Shown here: positions 28,027 to 37,529 of the stretch, in pieces | Layout: the number at the start of each line of letters is the position of its first letter | Position numbering within the stretch: the first letter of the stretch is position 1 | Source of the DNA: an uncultured bacterium | GTDB lineage: Bacteria; Nitrospirota; Thermodesulfovibrionia; Thermodesulfovibrionales; Thermodesulfovibrionaceae | Assembly: GCA_937924475.1 (NCBI GenBank) | Contig: CALDSV010000021.1 | Coordinates: 1 to 64,000 of the forward strand | Length of the DNA stretch: 64,000 nucleotides | Direction: 5' to 3' | The notes under the pieces: model-generated | What the model was told of the DNA's origin: nothing | Databases searched by the model: none | Seen by the model: the letters and a program-made list of their open reading frames with translations, nothing else | Made by a program: the position numbers and the translations under genes

Positions 28027-29007
28027 TTATTTATATTTTTGTGCAATTTCTTCAATGGAAACTAATTCTCTGCTATCATACAAAGTTGATATAGCAGAAG
28101 TATAGGTATGAATGTTACTCTCCTCCATGGCAGCTATAGGATTTAAACCACCTACCACTATCATTCCTACTCTATCTATCCCAACGGGAATGTCTAAAAG
28201 GGGCTGATTAGGTTCTCCAAACATTATTATTCCTTGAAATCCTCTTTTTTGCATTAGAGAATAAATTTCTTTTACTCTGTCAAGACATACAATAGGAATC
28301 TCTCTAAAGCTTGCTAAAATTCGGCCTGAACCATTACTGATAGCTCCCAATACATCAGTCATTTTACTCCTTATAAATATTTCAAGAGGATCCAAGGATG
28401 TTCCATCATAGCTTATAATAGCATTGAATTTGTAGGGTTTATGTTCTCGTATCTCTAAGACTCCACCAAATTTTGAAACAACTGGTATTGCATTTTTTAA
28501 TAAAATCGAATTTAAAGTTACGCTGCAAACAGTTCCGATGCAAACATGCCCTGTAGGAACAAGTATATTTTCACTATCTTCTTCAAGAATAAGTATTCTA
28601 TCACTCATAACATAAGGAGAATTCGAGACAATCTCCAATGCTTTTAATGCCTTTTTCAGTTTATTCTTGGGTATATAGGTAATGTTCAAAATTAGTTTAC
28701 CTTTCATGGAATCCAAATCAAAATCAGAGAGATAACTTAAGGTCTCAATTTTGTTTATGATAAAACCTACCTTTTCTATAGTACTTGCTGTCTCAAGTTC
28801 TTTAACACCCTTATCAGTAATTCTTCTACCTTCTTTCCCATAAACCTTAGTAAGCCCTCTCTCATCAAGAATTTTCAGATGATATCTTACAGTTCTCTCA
28901 GAGAGATTAATGCCGTACATTTTTAGTTTTTTTGCGATCTCTTTTGAGCCTATGATTTTGTTTTCCTTGGATAAAATTTTAAGTATAGATAAAAGTGTTT
29001 TATTCAT
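28027..29007 (-). CDS. NrpR-like transcriptional regulator (winged helix plus DUF128 domain)
   Basis: The 326-aa protein has an N-terminal winged helix (about 5-70: IGSKEIAKKLKMYG and SERTVRYHLKILDERGL) and one NrpR regulatory domain (DUF128, about 75-310; VPTGHVCIGTVCSVTLNSILL, FGGVLEIREHKPYKF, PVGIDRVGMIVVGGLNP). NrpR is the 2-oxoglutarate-responsive repressor of nitrogen genes in methanogenic archaea, where two such domains often occur. Here there is one. No nitrogen gene is adjacent, so the regulon is not shown. It is followed directly by the tRNA nucleotidyltransferase fusion. Confidence 0.88.
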   Translation of the reverse strand: MNKTLLSILKILSKENKIIGSKEIAKKLKMYGINLSERTVRYHLKILDERGLTKVYGKEGRRITDKGVKELETASTIEKVGFIINKIETLSYLSDFDLDSMKGKLILNITYIPKNKLKKALKALEIVSNSPYVMSDRILILEEDSENILVPTGHVCIGTVCSVTLNSILLKNAIPVVSKFGGVLEIREHKPYKFNAIISYDGTSLDPLEIFIRSKMTDVLGAISNGSGRILASFREIPIVCLDRVKEIYSLMQKRGFQGIIMFGEPNQPLLDIPVGIDRVGMIVVGGLNPIAAMEESNIHTYTSAISTLYDSRELVSIEEIAQKYK

Positions 29008-29034
29008 TCTTCCTCCCTTTTTGAGTCTTCTAAA

Positions 29035-29040
29035 ATTATA
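29035..29040 (-). promoter_or_regulatory. Extended -10 box upstream of the NrpR-like gene
   Basis: On the minus strand TGTTATAAT ends 28 bases before the ATG, with a GGGAGGAAG ribosome site between them. The TG one base upstream makes it an extended -10; the -35 region is poor, which suggests an activator or weak expression. Confidence 0.5.
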
Positions 29041-29111
29041 ACACGCCTTTTAACCTCATGGTAATAAGGAGAAGTACATAATATCTCTTTAGAAAACTGA
29101 GCTCCCTCTAT

Positions 29112-29143
29112 TATTTAGGTAATTATCTATTTAGGTAATTATC
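29112..29143. repeat. Tandem 16-base repeat upstream of the NrpR-like gene
   Basis: TATTTAGGTAATTATC occurs twice head-to-tail at 29112-29127 and 29128-29143 without mismatch. It lies about 70-105 bases upstream of the -10 box of the NrpR-like gene and 40 bases downstream of tRNA-Lys. Two copies exactly 16 bases apart could be a regulator site, but a chance duplication is possible. Confidence 0.6.
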
Positions 29144-29183
29144 AGGAGAGAAATTTTTAAGAAAACTAAAAAACTTTTTGACA

Positions 29184-29256
<73 letters not shown>

Positions 29257-29265
29257 ATCAAAAAT

Positions 29266-29295
29266 AGGATACAAAAAAACTTTTCAAAAGGTCAA
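29266..29295 (-). promoter_or_regulatory. Promoter of tRNA-Lys
   Basis: On the minus strand TTGACC (29295-29290) and TATCCT (29271-29266) are 18 bases apart, with the tRNA 5' end 10 bases further on. Confidence 0.6.
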
Positions 29296-29427
29296 CTTAT
29301 TGATTTAAATTCTACTTATTAGGAAAAGAAGTTACTTGCTAAGATAGTTCTCTTGAGTTGACTGTAATAAATCATTCTAAGTAGCCTTGAAAATCAACAG
29401 TTCCTCATAGCATCTTTCCGTCCTTGC

Positions 29428-29690
29428 AAGCCTACCCCCTCATTCTGTCCTTGCGAGCAGTCCTTTTTAATCGTCATTGCGAGCAGTCCGTAAGGACTGC
29501 GAAGCAATCTCATCCTTTTCCCTTATGGGGGGACATGTACGAAGAGATTGCTTCGTCGCTTACGCTCCTCGCAATGACACTAGGGGGGGGATGCGTACAA
29601 CGAGATTGCTTCGGGTGCTAACGCACCCTCGCAATGACCCCTTCACCGTCATTGCGAGCAGTCCGTAAGGACTGCGAAGCAATCCCCTGT
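29428..29690. repeat. Palindromic REP/MITE-like repeat cluster B
   Basis: At least four units of the same wording occur in alternating orientation: CGTCATTGCGAGCAGTCCG with GGACTGCGAAGCAATCTC at about 29472-29513, GAGATTGCTTCGTCGC with CTCCTCGCAATGACA at about 29540-29579, GAGATTGCTTCGGGTGC with CCCTCGCAATGACC at about 29602-29640, and CGTCATTGCGAGCAGTCCG with its partner at about 29647-29686. Each can fold on itself. A run of eight G near 29583 is inside. The apparent small open frames here are products of the repeat. No gene lies between tRNA-Lys and the chemoreceptor. Confidence 0.85.
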
Positions 29691-29740
29691 TGCAAGAAAT
29701 CTTTAGGTGCCCCCTGAAAATCCTAGGATGCTACTATAAA

Positions 29741-29760
29741 GTAAAAGTCCTTGCAAGGAC
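29741..29760 (-). terminator. Terminator of the cheW-chemoreceptor operon
   Basis: On the minus strand the palindrome GTCCTTGCAAGGAC (29760-29747) is followed by TTTTAC, about 50 bases after the chemoreceptor stop. A second GTCCTTG/CAAGG pair lies upstream. The stem has no loop bases when fully paired, so the real hairpin must be shorter or use the neighbouring copy. Confidence 0.45.
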
Positions 29761-29807
29761 CTTTTTAGCCTTGTCCCCGCAAGGACTTAATATTGAAAAT
29801 ATTGATT

Positions 29808-31427
29808 TTAAACCCTAAATTTATCAATAGCTGTTTTAAGCTCCCCACCCAGTCTTGCTATGTCACTTGCTGTCTGGGCTGACTGATCCACTGCAAGGGA
29901 TATCTCTTTTGATCCTTCTGCTATGCTACCTACATCCTGTGTAACATGGTCTGTTACTGAAGACATCTGCTCTGTGGCTGAGGCTATCTGTTGTATCATG
30001 CTCTGAAGTTCCTGGGCTTTTCCTAATATCTGCCCAAGCATGTTTGCTGCTTGCTGACTTAGTTCTACTCCACTTTGGACTTTCTTCGTGGCATCTTCCA
30101 TGGAGCCTTCTGCCACATCTACTTCACTTTGTATTCCCCTTATCATTTCAGCTATTTCATCTGTTGCCTTAGCGGTTCTTTCTGCAAGTTTCCTTACTTC
30201 ATCTGCTACTACTGCAAAGCCCCTGCCTTGCTCTCCTGCCCTTGCTGCTTCAATTGCTGCATTTAATGCTAAAAGGTTTGTCTGGTCTGCTATGTCTTTG
30301 ATTACTGTCACTATCTCTCCTATCTGACGGGAACGGTCTCCTAATACATTGATTACTTCTGAAAGTTTCTGGATGGCTCCTTCTATTACCCTTATTTCTC
30401 TTGCTGTGTTTTCTGTCATGTCTTTCCCTTCTTTTGCTACATTGGCAGTTGTTACACTTACCTCTGCTATGTTTGAGGCATTCTTTGCTATGTCTACTAC
30501 TGTCTGGCTCATTTCTTCTGCAGCAGAGGCTATTTGACTTGCACGCTCTGTCTGGCTCTTAAGATTACGGGATATTTCCTCTGTTGTTGCTGAAAGCTCT
30601 TCTGAAGAGGAGGCAAGAGAGTTTGATATGGTCTTTGATTCTGCTATTAGGTTTTTTATGCTAACTATTGCATCTCTAAGGGATTTTCCAATCATGCCAA
30701 GTTCGTCTTTACTGTCAGTTTTTATCTGAACAGTAAGGTCTCCATGAGCTACTCTCTCAAGGGCTACCTTAAGCTCTGATACAGGTTTTTTAACTGAACT
30801 GGATATAAATAGGCTAAAGGTTACTCCTACTGCCACAATAACTAATGTAAGTATGATTAGAACCACTATTTCCCTTCCTATAAGAAAAATTACTTCTTTT
30901 AATCTTTTATCTAATCTATTATTATGAAAACTTACCTCTTCATCAAGGGCTTTATATATTTTTGCAATTTTAGGTTTACTTTCTTCATTATACGTTTTCA
31001 TTGCTTCGTCTTTCTTACCTAAATTTACAAGCTCTATGATTTTGTTATTTATAGGAGCTCCTTCTTTTATAGCGTTTTCAATGTTTTCAAGAAGTTTCTT
31101 GCCTTCTTCTGTGTGGGTAGCTTTTCTTATGGCTTCAAGGTTTTCTCTGTACTTTGCTCTGTTTTCTTCAATTGCCTTCTTTAGTTCTTCCCTCTCTTTA
31201 TTATCTACTGAAAGAATATAATCTGGTATCGCAGACATTATATTTTTTACTCTTTCTTTAACTTCATAAGCTTTGTTTAGTTTGTCTAAGCGTTCGTCAA
31301 TATCATTAACATTAGTTTTTATTTGACTTAGTTGAAAAAGTGTTACTATACCTAAAAGTAATGCAGAGGCAATAATTATCCCAAAACCAAATCCAAGCTT
31401 TTTACCTATTGTAAGATTCTTAAACAT
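29808..31427 (-). CDS. Methyl-accepting chemotaxis protein
   Basis: The 539-aa chemoreceptor has a membrane helix at about 10-32, a helical periplasmic sensor domain of the four-helix-bundle type (about 33-185), a second membrane helix at about 188-212, a HAMP linker (about 213-265) and a long cytoplasmic signalling coiled coil. The conserved hairpin tip [20 protein letters not shown] is present. No C-terminal CheR-tethering pentapeptide is visible (ends AIDKFRV). It is preceded by cheW at 11 bases. The ligand is not predictable. Confidence 0.95.
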   Translation of the reverse strand: MFKNLTIGKKLGFGFGIIIASALLLGIVTLFQLSQIKTNVNDIDERLDKLNKAYEVKERVKNIMSAIPDYILSVDNKEREELKKAIEENRAKYRENLEAIRKATHTEEGKKLLENIENAIKEGAPINNKIIELVNLGKKDEAMKTYNEESKPKIAKIYKALDEEVSFHNNRLDKRLKEVIFLIGREIVVLIILTLVIVAVGVTFSLFISSSVKKPVSELKVALERVAHGDLTVQIKTDSKDELGMIGKSLRDAIVSIKNLIAESKTISNSLASSSEELSATTEEISRNLKSQTERASQIASAAEEMSQTVVDIAKNASNIAEVSVTTANVAKEGKDMTENTAREIRVIEGAIQKLSEVINVLGDRSRQIGEIVTVIKDIADQTNLLALNAAIEAARAGEQGRGFAVVADEVRKLAERTAKATDEIAEMIRGIQSEVDVAEGSMEDATKKVQSGVELSQQAANMLGQILGKAQELQSMIQQIASATEQMSSVTDHVTQDVGSIAEGSKEISLAVDQSAQTASDIARLGGELKTAIDKFRV

Positions 31428-31438
31428 ATCTTCCTCCT

Positions 31439-31957
31439 TTATCCTTCAATGGCAGTTTTTTCTGCCACAGAAATCATGCTTTGGCTTTCTTCTTTCCCAA
31501 TTAATCTGTCCATGTCAAGAAGTATGATTAGTCTGTCTTGTAGCTTTGCAATGCCTGAGATGAATTCTGTGCTTACAGAATAGGTCATAGAAGGCGGAGG
31601 CTCTACTATGTCTTTGGATATCCTTAATACTTCTGATACAGTGTCTACTACAACTCCTATGGTTACTCCCTGGATGTCCATTATCATTATTTTTTGTTTG
31701 CTACGGTCTTCTTCTTCAGGTAAACCAAACATTTTCCTTAAGCTTACTACTGGAATTACTTTCCCCCTTAAGTTAATAACTCCTTCAACATAATAGGGCG
31801 CATTGGGAACTCTTGTTATTTCTTTCATTCTGTTAATTTCCTGCACTTTAAGAATGTCTACAGCGTATTCTTCTTGAGCAAGAGTAAAAGTTACAAGCTG
31901 AAGTAAATCTCCTCCTTCTGTTTGTCTTGTCTGTTTTGCCACTAAAGCTGTATCCAT
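31439..31957 (-). CDS. cheW: CheW chemotaxis coupling protein
   Basis: CheW links chemoreceptors to the CheA kinase. The 172-aa protein has the SH3-like CheW fold with [21 protein letters not shown] near residue 20, [24 protein letters not shown] (read in parts) near 50, and IIMIDIQGV-like strands. It is a single-domain CheW. No cheA, cheY or cheR is in the window. With the chemoreceptor it forms a two-gene operon. Confidence 0.94.
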   Translation of the reverse strand: MDTALVAKQTRQTEGGDLLQLVTFTLAQEEYAVDILKVQEINRMKEITRVPNAPYYVEGVINLRGKVIPVVSLRKMFGLPEEEDRSKQKIMIMDIQGVTIGVVVDTVSEVLRISKDIVEPPPSMTYSVSTEFISGIAKLQDRLIILLDMDRLIGKEESQSMISVAEKTAIEG

Positions 31958-31986
31958 TTTCTTATCCCCCCTTTTAATTTTTTTTC

Positions 31987-31992
31987 ATTATA
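31987..31992 (-). promoter_or_regulatory. -10 box of the cheW-chemoreceptor operon
   Basis: On the minus strand TATAAT occurs 29 bases before the cheW ATG, with a GGGGGG ribosome-site stretch between. A weak -35 (TGTTGT) lies 17 bases upstream. It is a sigma-70 type site rather than a flagellar sigma-28 site. Confidence 0.5.
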
Positions 31993-32021
31993 CACTTTTT
32001 AAGAGAAAAACAACACTTATT

Positions 32022-32049
32022 TTTGTACATCCTTTTAATCAGTTATAAT
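32022..32049 (+). promoter_or_regulatory. Promoter of the small cysteine-rich gene
   Basis: TTTGTA at 32022-32027 and TATAAT at 32044-32049 are 16 bases apart; ATACGGAGGAG with the ribosome site and the ATG at 32078 follow. Confidence 0.5.
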
Positions 32050-32077
32050 ATAAAAAAATAAAATACGGAGGAGTTTT

Positions 32078-32278
32078 ATGGAATGTAAGTTGGAGAGAAA
32101 TAAGAAAATTTGCACCTGCACCTATGAACCCTGTGAAAAAAAAGGTATATGCTGCGAATGCCTTCATTATCACAGAAAAAGAGGAGAATTACCCGCCTGC
32201 TTTTTTACTCCTGAGGTGGAGGCAACCTATGACAGAAGCATAAGAAGATTTATTCAAATGCAGGGAAGTAAGAGGTAA
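32078..32278 (+). CDS. Small cysteine-rich protein (DUF6485-like)
   Basis: This 66-aa protein has seven cysteines: [18 protein letters not shown], then [12 protein letters not shown] and ACFF. The spacing suggests a zinc- or iron-sulfur-binding knuckle. The pattern matches the DUF6485 family found mainly in anaerobes, whose function is unknown. It has its own promoter and a GGAGGAG ribosome site, and its 3' end overlaps the convergent phosphatase gene by 29 bases. Confidence 0.8.
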   Translation: MECKLERNKKICTCTYEPCEKKGICCECLHYHRKRGELPACFFTPEVEATYDRSIRRFIQMQGSKR

Positions 32279-33122
32279 TATCCTCTAAGAACACATTATC
32301 CGCATTCTCTATTTTTTGAGCCAGGTTTACCCTGGCTATTTTTATCCCTCCGTAAAGTGCATATCTTCGTGAAGTAAAGATTGTTATGCACTTTTTTGAA
32401 AAGATTATTTTACCTGCCAAATAGGGGTCATGTCCCCTAATGAAAAGAGAAGCGTTATGGGATTGTAAAAATTCAATGAGTCTATCTTCATTAAATCTGG
32501 GGATTTCATAACCTCTAAAGATGGGTGAATTTTCAACATCTGCCCAAAGAATGTCCAGTATTAAATCTCGCCTTGATTTATCATCTATTAATTTACTATT
32601 CATAGGGAAACCAGCATGGGAGGCAATAACTCCATTTTTAGTTTTTATCATAAGAGGCATTTCTCTGAAAACCTCCACAGCTATTTTGTGAATCTTGACT
32701 CCGAAGCTACCAAAAGTGTCAATTAATACTTTATCAAATTCATAGGGATAACAAAACACAGCATAATGAGCTTCATGATTACCTTTAAGTAGATATACTC
32801 TATTAGGAAAGAGGGTTTTTAGGATACACAAAAAGACAACATTATAAATAGCCCCCTCGGGTTCTGGTTCTCTATCAATGTAATCTCCAATAAAAATTAG
32901 TAACTTATCACTTTCTTTGATAAATCTTTGCACTATATATTTCGTTACCCTAAAATCGCCATGCGTATCACCTATAAAGATAGCTTCTCCTTCGGAAGAT
33001 TTTAGATTTAAGAAAGGAGGTTCTTCAAAAAGAACCTCTTTTGCCTTTGAAAGACTCTCTATTATATCATCAGGACCAAACTCTCTAACTAAATCAGGAT
33101 TAGAGACTACCTCCGAAAGCAT
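32250..33122 (-). CDS. PPP-family metallophosphatase
   Basis: The 290-aa protein has the complete serine/threonine phosphatase (PPP) motif set: GDTHGD near residue 52, GDYIDRE near 78, GNHEAHY near 113, a catalytic histidine in ASHAGFP near 168, and RGHDPY near 230. The architecture is that of protein phosphatases 1/2A or Ap4A-type hydrolases. Substrate is unknown. It begins inside the end of the HEAT-repeat gene (23-base overlap), so the two are probably co-expressed. Confidence 0.88.
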   Translation of the reverse strand: MLSEVVSNPDLVREFGPDDIIESLSKAKEVLFEEPPFLNLKSSEGEAIFIGDTHGDFRVTKYIVQRFIKESDKLLIFIGDYIDREPEPEGAIYNVVFLCILKTLFPNRVYLLKGNHEAHYAVFCYPYEFDKVLIDTFGSFGVKIHKIAVEVFREMPLMIKTKNGVIASHAGFPMNSKLIDDKSRRDLILDILWADVENSPIFRGYEIPRFNEDRLIEFLQSHNASLFIRGHDPYLAGKIIFSKKCITIFTSRRYALYGGIKIARVNLAQKIENADNVFLEDITSYFPAFE

Positions 33123-33738
33123 CTTTTAACTCCTCATGGTTTCCATCAGATGCTACTTTTTTAATAAATTCCTGGGCATCTTGAGAATTAATGGCTTTTA
33201 AGGCGTTTATTATGGCAATTTTTACTGCTAAACTTTTTTCATTGTTAAAGGCTTCAATAAGATATTTTAAGGATTCTTGCATTTTAAGTCTGCCAAGAGA
33301 CTTTGCTGTTGCCTCTCTAACTAAAACTTCAGGGTCCAGCAAACCCTCCTTAAGTATCTCCATTAGCCTTTTACTAGGAGGAAAGTCCCCTAAGGCTTCA
33401 GCAACATAAGATTTGAGAGAGGGACATTCATGATGAAAAAAATGATCCTCAAAGAATCTCAAAAGTGCCTCTTGAGCTTGAGGCGTTTTCATATGACCAA
33501 GCATCCTAATAGCTCTTATTCTGTATCGCCAATCTACACCCCTGGCATCAGCCAAATCTACAACCACTTTAAATTTCTCTGTACTTTTAAATTCTTCTAA
33601 AAATTCAGTGTTAGAAATTTTTTCTCTCCAATTTTTAACATCAATCTCTTTAAGGAGATCATCAATGGTGTATGCAGAAGAGGGGGTTATGAAGAGAAAT
33701 AAAAAGAGAAAACTTAAGAAGGGAATAAATTTTATCAC
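33100..33738 (-). CDS. Exported HEAT-repeat protein
   Basis: The 212-aa protein starts with a hydrophobic signal peptide (about 1-22, ending SSA) and then has four or five HEAT-like helical repeats (WRYRIRAIRMLGHMKTPQAQEALLRF in parts; LDPEVLVREATAKSLGRLK; KIAIINALKAINSQDAQEFI). Such repeats form a protein-binding surface. Its overlap with the phosphatase gene suggests a joint function, but the phosphatase has no signal peptide, so direct contact is doubtful. Confidence 0.75.
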   Translation of the reverse strand: MIKFIPFLSFLFLFLFITPSSAYTIDDLLKEIDVKNWREKISNTEFLEEFKSTEKFKVVVDLADARGVDWRYRIRAIRMLGHMKTPQAQEALLRFFEDHFFHHECPSLKSYVAEALGDFPPSKRLMEILKEGLLDPEVLVREATAKSLGRLKMQESLKYLIEAFNNEKSLAVKIAIINALKAINSQDAQEFIKKVASDGNHEELKDAFGGSL

Positions 33739-33788
33739 TTTACACCTCCACAGGTATTTTTTTTGTCTCTATTGATTATAATATAACT

Positions 33789-34364
33789 ATGAAATGGAAA
33801 AAAGAAAGACAGGAACTTGTAAGAGTGGCAAAAAAATTATACAGAAAATGTTTAGTTACAGGCAGTAGCGGAAATTTGAGCCTTAGAGTGGATGAGAGAT
33901 GTATTTTAATTACTCCTCGTGCAAAATGCTACGAAAAACTTAAACTTGAGGATATAGTTATTATAGACTTTGAGGGTAACACAATAGATGGTAATAGAGA
34001 ACCTTCTTCAGAAAAAAGCCTTCATATAGAAATTTACAAAAAAAGACAAGATGTAAACTCTATAATTCATACTCACTCTACATCTGTTTGTGTGCTTGCT
34101 GCTTTGCAGTTACCGATCCCTTTAATTTTGGATGAACAAGAAACTTTCTTGGGTGGAAAAATTGAAGTAGCTAAATACGCACCTGCAGGTAGTGTGGAAC
34201 TTGCTATGGAAGCAGTAAAAGCTTTAGGTAATAATAGAGCTGTTATTCTTTCAAAGCATGGGGCTGTAGTTGTAGGAAGTTCTCTAAGAGAAGCCTTTGA
34301 TATGTGTGAACTTTTAGAGAGACTAAGCAAAATTTATTTATTTATAAAGTTGCTTAATCACTAA
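33789..34364 (+). CDS. Class II aldolase/adducin family protein
   Basis: The 191-aa protein matches L-fuculose-phosphate aldolase-like enzymes, which cleave sugar phosphates with a bound zinc. Motifs are TGSSGNLSLRVD near residue 24, EPSSEKSLHIEIYK near 75 with the catalytic acid region, HTHS near 96 and KHGAVVVG near 157; the histidines of HTH and the later KHG supply zinc ligands. Substrates of small orphan members include fuculose-1-phosphate and methylthioribulose-1-phosphate. It is monocistronic, facing hldD. Confidence 0.85.
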   Translation: MKWKKERQELVRVAKKLYRKCLVTGSSGNLSLRVDERCILITPRAKCYEKLKLEDIVIIDFEGNTIDGNREPSSEKSLHIEIYKKRQDVNSIIHTHSTSVCVLAALQLPIPLILDEQETFLGGKIEVAKYAPAGSVELAMEAVKALGNNRAVILSKHGAVVVGSSLREAFDMCELLERLSKIYLFIKLLNH

Positions 34365-35330
34365 TCATTGTTTCTCTAAGTAATTTAACACATAATCCCT
34401 TACTCCTTCTTCCAAAGATGTAGTTTGACAATGATAACCAAAGGATTTAATTTTATCCATCTCAGCTTTTGTATAATATTGATATTTTCCAATCAAAATT
34501 TCGGGCATATCAATATATTCAATATTTGGTTCCATTCCTAAAGCAGAAAAAACAGCCCTGGCAAGGTCATTCCAACTACGAGGATTGCCTGTGCCTACAT
34601 TAAAGATGCCATTAATTTCAGGTTTATCAAGAAAGAAAAGAGTCATATCAACAGCATCTTTTACATAAATAAAATCTCTTAATTGTTCTCCATCTCTGTA
34701 CTTAGGATGATAGGATTTAAAAAGTTTTATTTTTTTGGATTTTTTTATTTGTTCATAAGCTTTAAGCACCATACTTCTCATAGAGCCTTTATGTTCTTCT
34801 CTTGGTCCGTAAACATTAAAATATTTTAAACCAACAATTTTATTTATAATCCCTTTTTTAAAAGCCCAAAGATCGAATATTTGTTTTGAATACCCGTAAG
34901 CATTAAGCGGTCTTAGTTTAGGAATTATTGAGTGCTCATCAGAAAAACCTAAGGATCCGTCACCGTAGGTAGCTGCTGAGGAAGCATAAATAAATCTCAC
35001 ATTCTGTTCTATGGACCAGATAGCAAGAGTTTTTGTATACTCATAGTTGTTTTCCATAAGAAAATCCACATCTTTTTCTGTAGTGCTACTTCTCGCTCCA
35101 AGATGGATTATTGCTTTAATATTCTCATTAAATTTCCTTTTTTTTATGGCTTCAATAAATTTGTCTTTATGAAGGTAGTCCTCAAAAGCCAGATCCACAA
35201 TATTTTTCCATTTTTCTGAGCAATTAAGGTTGTCTACAATCAGAATTTTTTCCTCTCCCAATTCATTAAGTCTTTTTACTAAATTTGAGCCTATAAAACC
35301 TGCACCACCTGTTACTATTAGGTATTTCAT
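34365..35330 (-). CDS. hldD: ADP-L-glycero-D-manno-heptose-6-epimerase
   Basis: HldD makes the heptose donor for lipopolysaccharide core. The 321-aa protein is a short-chain dehydrogenase/epimerase with GGAGFIGSNLVKRL at the N terminus, HLGARSSTTEKD near residue 75 and the catalytic YGYSKQ near 140. NVYGPREEHKGSM and YRDGEQLRDFIYVKD are typical of HldD. Its stop lies against that of the convergent aldolase. It is the last gene of the tig-clp run and shows that the organism has a heptose-containing outer membrane. Confidence 0.93.
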   Translation of the reverse strand: MKYLIVTGGAGFIGSNLVKRLNELGEEKILIVDNLNCSEKWKNIVDLAFEDYLHKDKFIEAIKKRKFNENIKAIIHLGARSSTTEKDVDFLMENNYEYTKTLAIWSIEQNVRFIYASSAATYGDGSLGFSDEHSIIPKLRPLNAYGYSKQIFDLWAFKKGIINKIVGLKYFNVYGPREEHKGSMRSMVLKAYEQIKKSKKIKLFKSYHPKYRDGEQLRDFIYVKDAVDMTLFFLDKPEINGIFNVGTGNPRSWNDLARAVFSALGMEPNIEYIDMPEILIGKYQYYTKAEMDKIKSFGYHCQTTSLEEGVRDYVLNYLEKQ

Positions 35331-35935
35331 ATACTCATCCTCCTTGCTAATTCAATCCACGGAAAATGTTGAAGTATTTTTACAAGCCTGTTTAGCTCGC
35401 CTGAATTTATGAATTCAATTTTTTCTTCCTCACTAAAAAGTCCGTAAAAAGGGGTTGTTTCATAAAGAGCTTTCCCAAGATAATTTTCAGAGGGTTTGAG
35501 GACATCTTCAGGTCTTGTGTAAAAAGGATCTTCTCCTTCTTTACAAGGTTTTCCAAAAACATTGAATTGCCTACAGGCAAGAGGTCTCATAGGATATATA
35601 GAACAAACATTGTTAATCATAAAAGGACAGGATTCACCTTTGGAGTGTTTAATGAGGGCGACTTTTATTTGACTTCTGAGGGGTTCTTTAACTTTTTCCA
35701 TGACATACCAGTATATTCCTACTATCTCTATAGGATACAAGGGAATATCTCTGTGGGTGTTACAGCAATTACTGCAGCCTCGATGGCAAGCAATTTTCTT
35801 CCCTGCCCTTTGAGCTTTTTGAATGTCTTTCAGTACACCTTCATCCATAATAGCATAGGCATTAAGGAGAAGAGAAAGCCACTTATGAAGCTTCTCATCC
35901 TCAGGAAAGAATAGTCTGAATTTATTGCCTTTCAA
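35327..35935 (-). CDS. YkgJ-family cysteine-cluster protein
   Basis: The 202-aa protein has two cysteine groups, CHRGCSNCC at about 50-58 and CPFMINNVCSIYPMRPLACRQF at about 107-128 (read in parts), the pattern of the YkgJ/CxxCxxCC family, thought to bind a zinc or iron-sulfur centre. Function is unknown. It overlaps hldD by four bases and the cyclophilin-like gene by fourteen. Confidence 0.8.
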   Translation of the reverse strand: MKGNKFRLFFPEDEKLHKWLSLLLNAYAIMDEGVLKDIQKAQRAGKKIACHRGCSNCCNTHRDIPLYPIEIVGIYWYVMEKVKEPLRSQIKVALIKHSKGESCPFMINNVCSIYPMRPLACRQFNVFGKPCKEGEDPFYTRPEDVLKPSENYLGKALYETTPFYGLFSEEEKIEFINSGELNRLVKILQHFPWIELARRMSI

Positions 35936-36293
35936 TTCTGATTTTTTTTGCTCCTTTTAGGCTTTTAAGTATAGATGGGTCATCAAGAATTCTTCCTACT
36001 ATATTTACCTCACTGGCAGGTACTGGATCTTCACCTTCACTAAGGGGTGTTTTTCCAAAAAAGATTGCCAAAGCATTGCCCGGTGGCCAATAGCCAATAT
36101 CACCGATTTTAACTCTTGTAGTTGCTGTGCTGTCTAATTGAAGGCTTAAGTCTATAGAAAAATAAAATTCATCTCCCCATTCCCTGATATAGCTTTCTAT
36201 AGGAAGAGCTTCATAAATCTTTTTTGCACAGTCTGTATCAAATAGTTCAGCTTTTATCTCGTAGTCATCAATAAGTATCTTTATCTTATGCAT
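35922..36293 (-). CDS. Cyclophilin-like fold protein (TM1367 type)
   Basis: The 123-aa protein has [20 protein letters not shown] at about 73-92 (twenty residues), the core of the small cyclophilin-like domain typified by Thermotoga TM1367. Peptidyl-prolyl isomerase activity has not been established for this subgroup. It overlaps clpX by eight bases, which fits a protein-quality-control neighbourhood. Confidence 0.8.
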   Translation of the reverse strand: MHKIKILIDDYEIKAELFDTDCAKKIYEALPIESYIREWGDEFYFSIDLSLQLDSTATTRVKIGDIGYWPPGNALAIFFGKTPLSEGEDPVPASEVNIVGRILDDPSILKSLKGAKKIRIERQ

Positions 36294-37518
36294 TTTTAGC
36301 TTTCTCCTTTTGTTTGTATATTAGAATTGGAGAGGATTTCTTATTTACTACATCTTCGTTAATTATACACTCTATAATTCCCTTTTCTGAGGGAATTAAA
36401 TACATTACATCGAGCATTATATCTTCCAGTATGCTTCTTAAAGCTCTGGCGCCGGTTTTTCTCTCAATGGCTTTCTTTGCAATAGCACGCAGTGCATTTT
36501 CACTAAAGGTAAGTTTTACACCGTCCATACTGAAGAGTTTCTGATACTGTTTTACAAGAGCGTTTTTAGGTTTTGTTAATATCTCTACCAAAGCACTCTC
36601 ATCCAGTTCTTTTAAGGTAGCAACTACAGGAAATCTACCCACAAACTCTGGAATCATTCCATATTTTATTAAATCTTCAGGCTCAACCCGAGAGAGTAAG
36701 TCCTCTTCTGTTTTTTTTGCCGTATCAGAGAGAAAGCCGATTGTTCTTTTACCAATTCTCTTTTTAATAATCTCTTCAAGGCCAACAAAAGCACCACCAC
36801 AAATAAAAAGTATATTAGTTGTATCAAGCTGAATGTATTCCTGATGAGGATGTTTTCTTCCACCTTGGGGAGGTATATTGGCTAAGGTGCCCTCAACTAT
36901 TTTGAGTAAAGCTTGCTGAACTCCTTCTCCAGAGACATCTCTGGTAATTGAGGGACTGTCTGATTTTCTGCTTATTTTGTCAATTTCATCTATGTAAATA
37001 ATTCCGATTTGGGCACGTTCAATGTTAAAGTTGGCATTTTGAAGAAGCTTAAGGAGAATATTTTCTACATCTTCGCCCACATATCCTGCTTCTGTAAGAG
37101 TAGTTGCATCAGCTATAGCAAAGGGGACATCAAGAAATTTTGCAAGAGTTTGAGCTAAAAAAGTTTTACCTGTCCCTGTAGGACCTATAAGCATTATATT
37201 ACTCTTTTGTATTTCATCTGATGGGCTGCCTTTGAATATTCTTTTGTAGTGATTGTAAACTGCCACAGAAAGAATTTTTTTTGCTCTTTCCTGTCCAATT
37301 ACATAGTCATTCAAAAAATTATGAATTTCCTGTGGTGTTGGCAAAGTTGTTTTCATGCCTTCAATAGAAGAGAGTCTTTCTTCCTCAAGAATTTCATTGC
37401 AAAGAGATACGCATTCATTACATATGTATACACCATCACCAGCAATTAATTTTTTTACCTCTTTTTGAGATTTACCACAGAAGGAACATTTTAATATTTC
37501 ACCGTTTTTCTTTGCCAT
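36286..37518 (-). CDS. clpX: ClpX, ATP-dependent unfoldase of ClpXP
   Basis: The 410-aa AAA+ protein has the N-terminal zinc domain ([11 protein letters not shown] with [12 protein letters not shown], residues 11-44), Walker A GPTGTGKT near residue 112, Walker [11 protein letters not shown], the pore loop GYVGEDVE, and a C-terminal lid. It feeds substrates into ClpP. It lies 11 bases downstream of clpP. Confidence 0.97.
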   Translation of the reverse strand: MAKKNGEILKCSFCGKSQKEVKKLIAGDGVYICNECVSLCNEILEEERLSSIEGMKTTLPTPQEIHNFLNDYVIGQERAKKILSVAVYNHYKRIFKGSPSDEIQKSNIMLIGPTGTGKTFLAQTLAKFLDVPFAIADATTLTEAGYVGEDVENILLKLLQNANFNIERAQIGIIYIDEIDKISRKSDSPSITRDVSGEGVQQALLKIVEGTLANIPPQGGRKHPHQEYIQLDTTNILFICGGAFVGLEEIIKKRIGKRTIGFLSDTAKKTEEDLLSRVEPEDLIKYGMIPEFVGRFPVVATLKELDESALVEILTKPKNALVKQYQKLFSMDGVKLTFSENALRAIAKKAIERKTGARALRSILEDIMLDVMYLIPSEKGIIECIINEDVVNKKSSPILIYKQKEKAKNA

Positions 37519-37529
37519 TTTACTCCCAT

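Noticed and set aside
29581-29590. Run of eight G as a phase-variable tract
   Set aside because: It is outside any gene or promoter, inside a repeat cluster, so length change would have no evident effect.
29424-29668. Two overlapping plus-strand open frames of 63-65 codons
   Set aside because: Both are translations of repeat cluster B; no ribosome site and no conserved domain.
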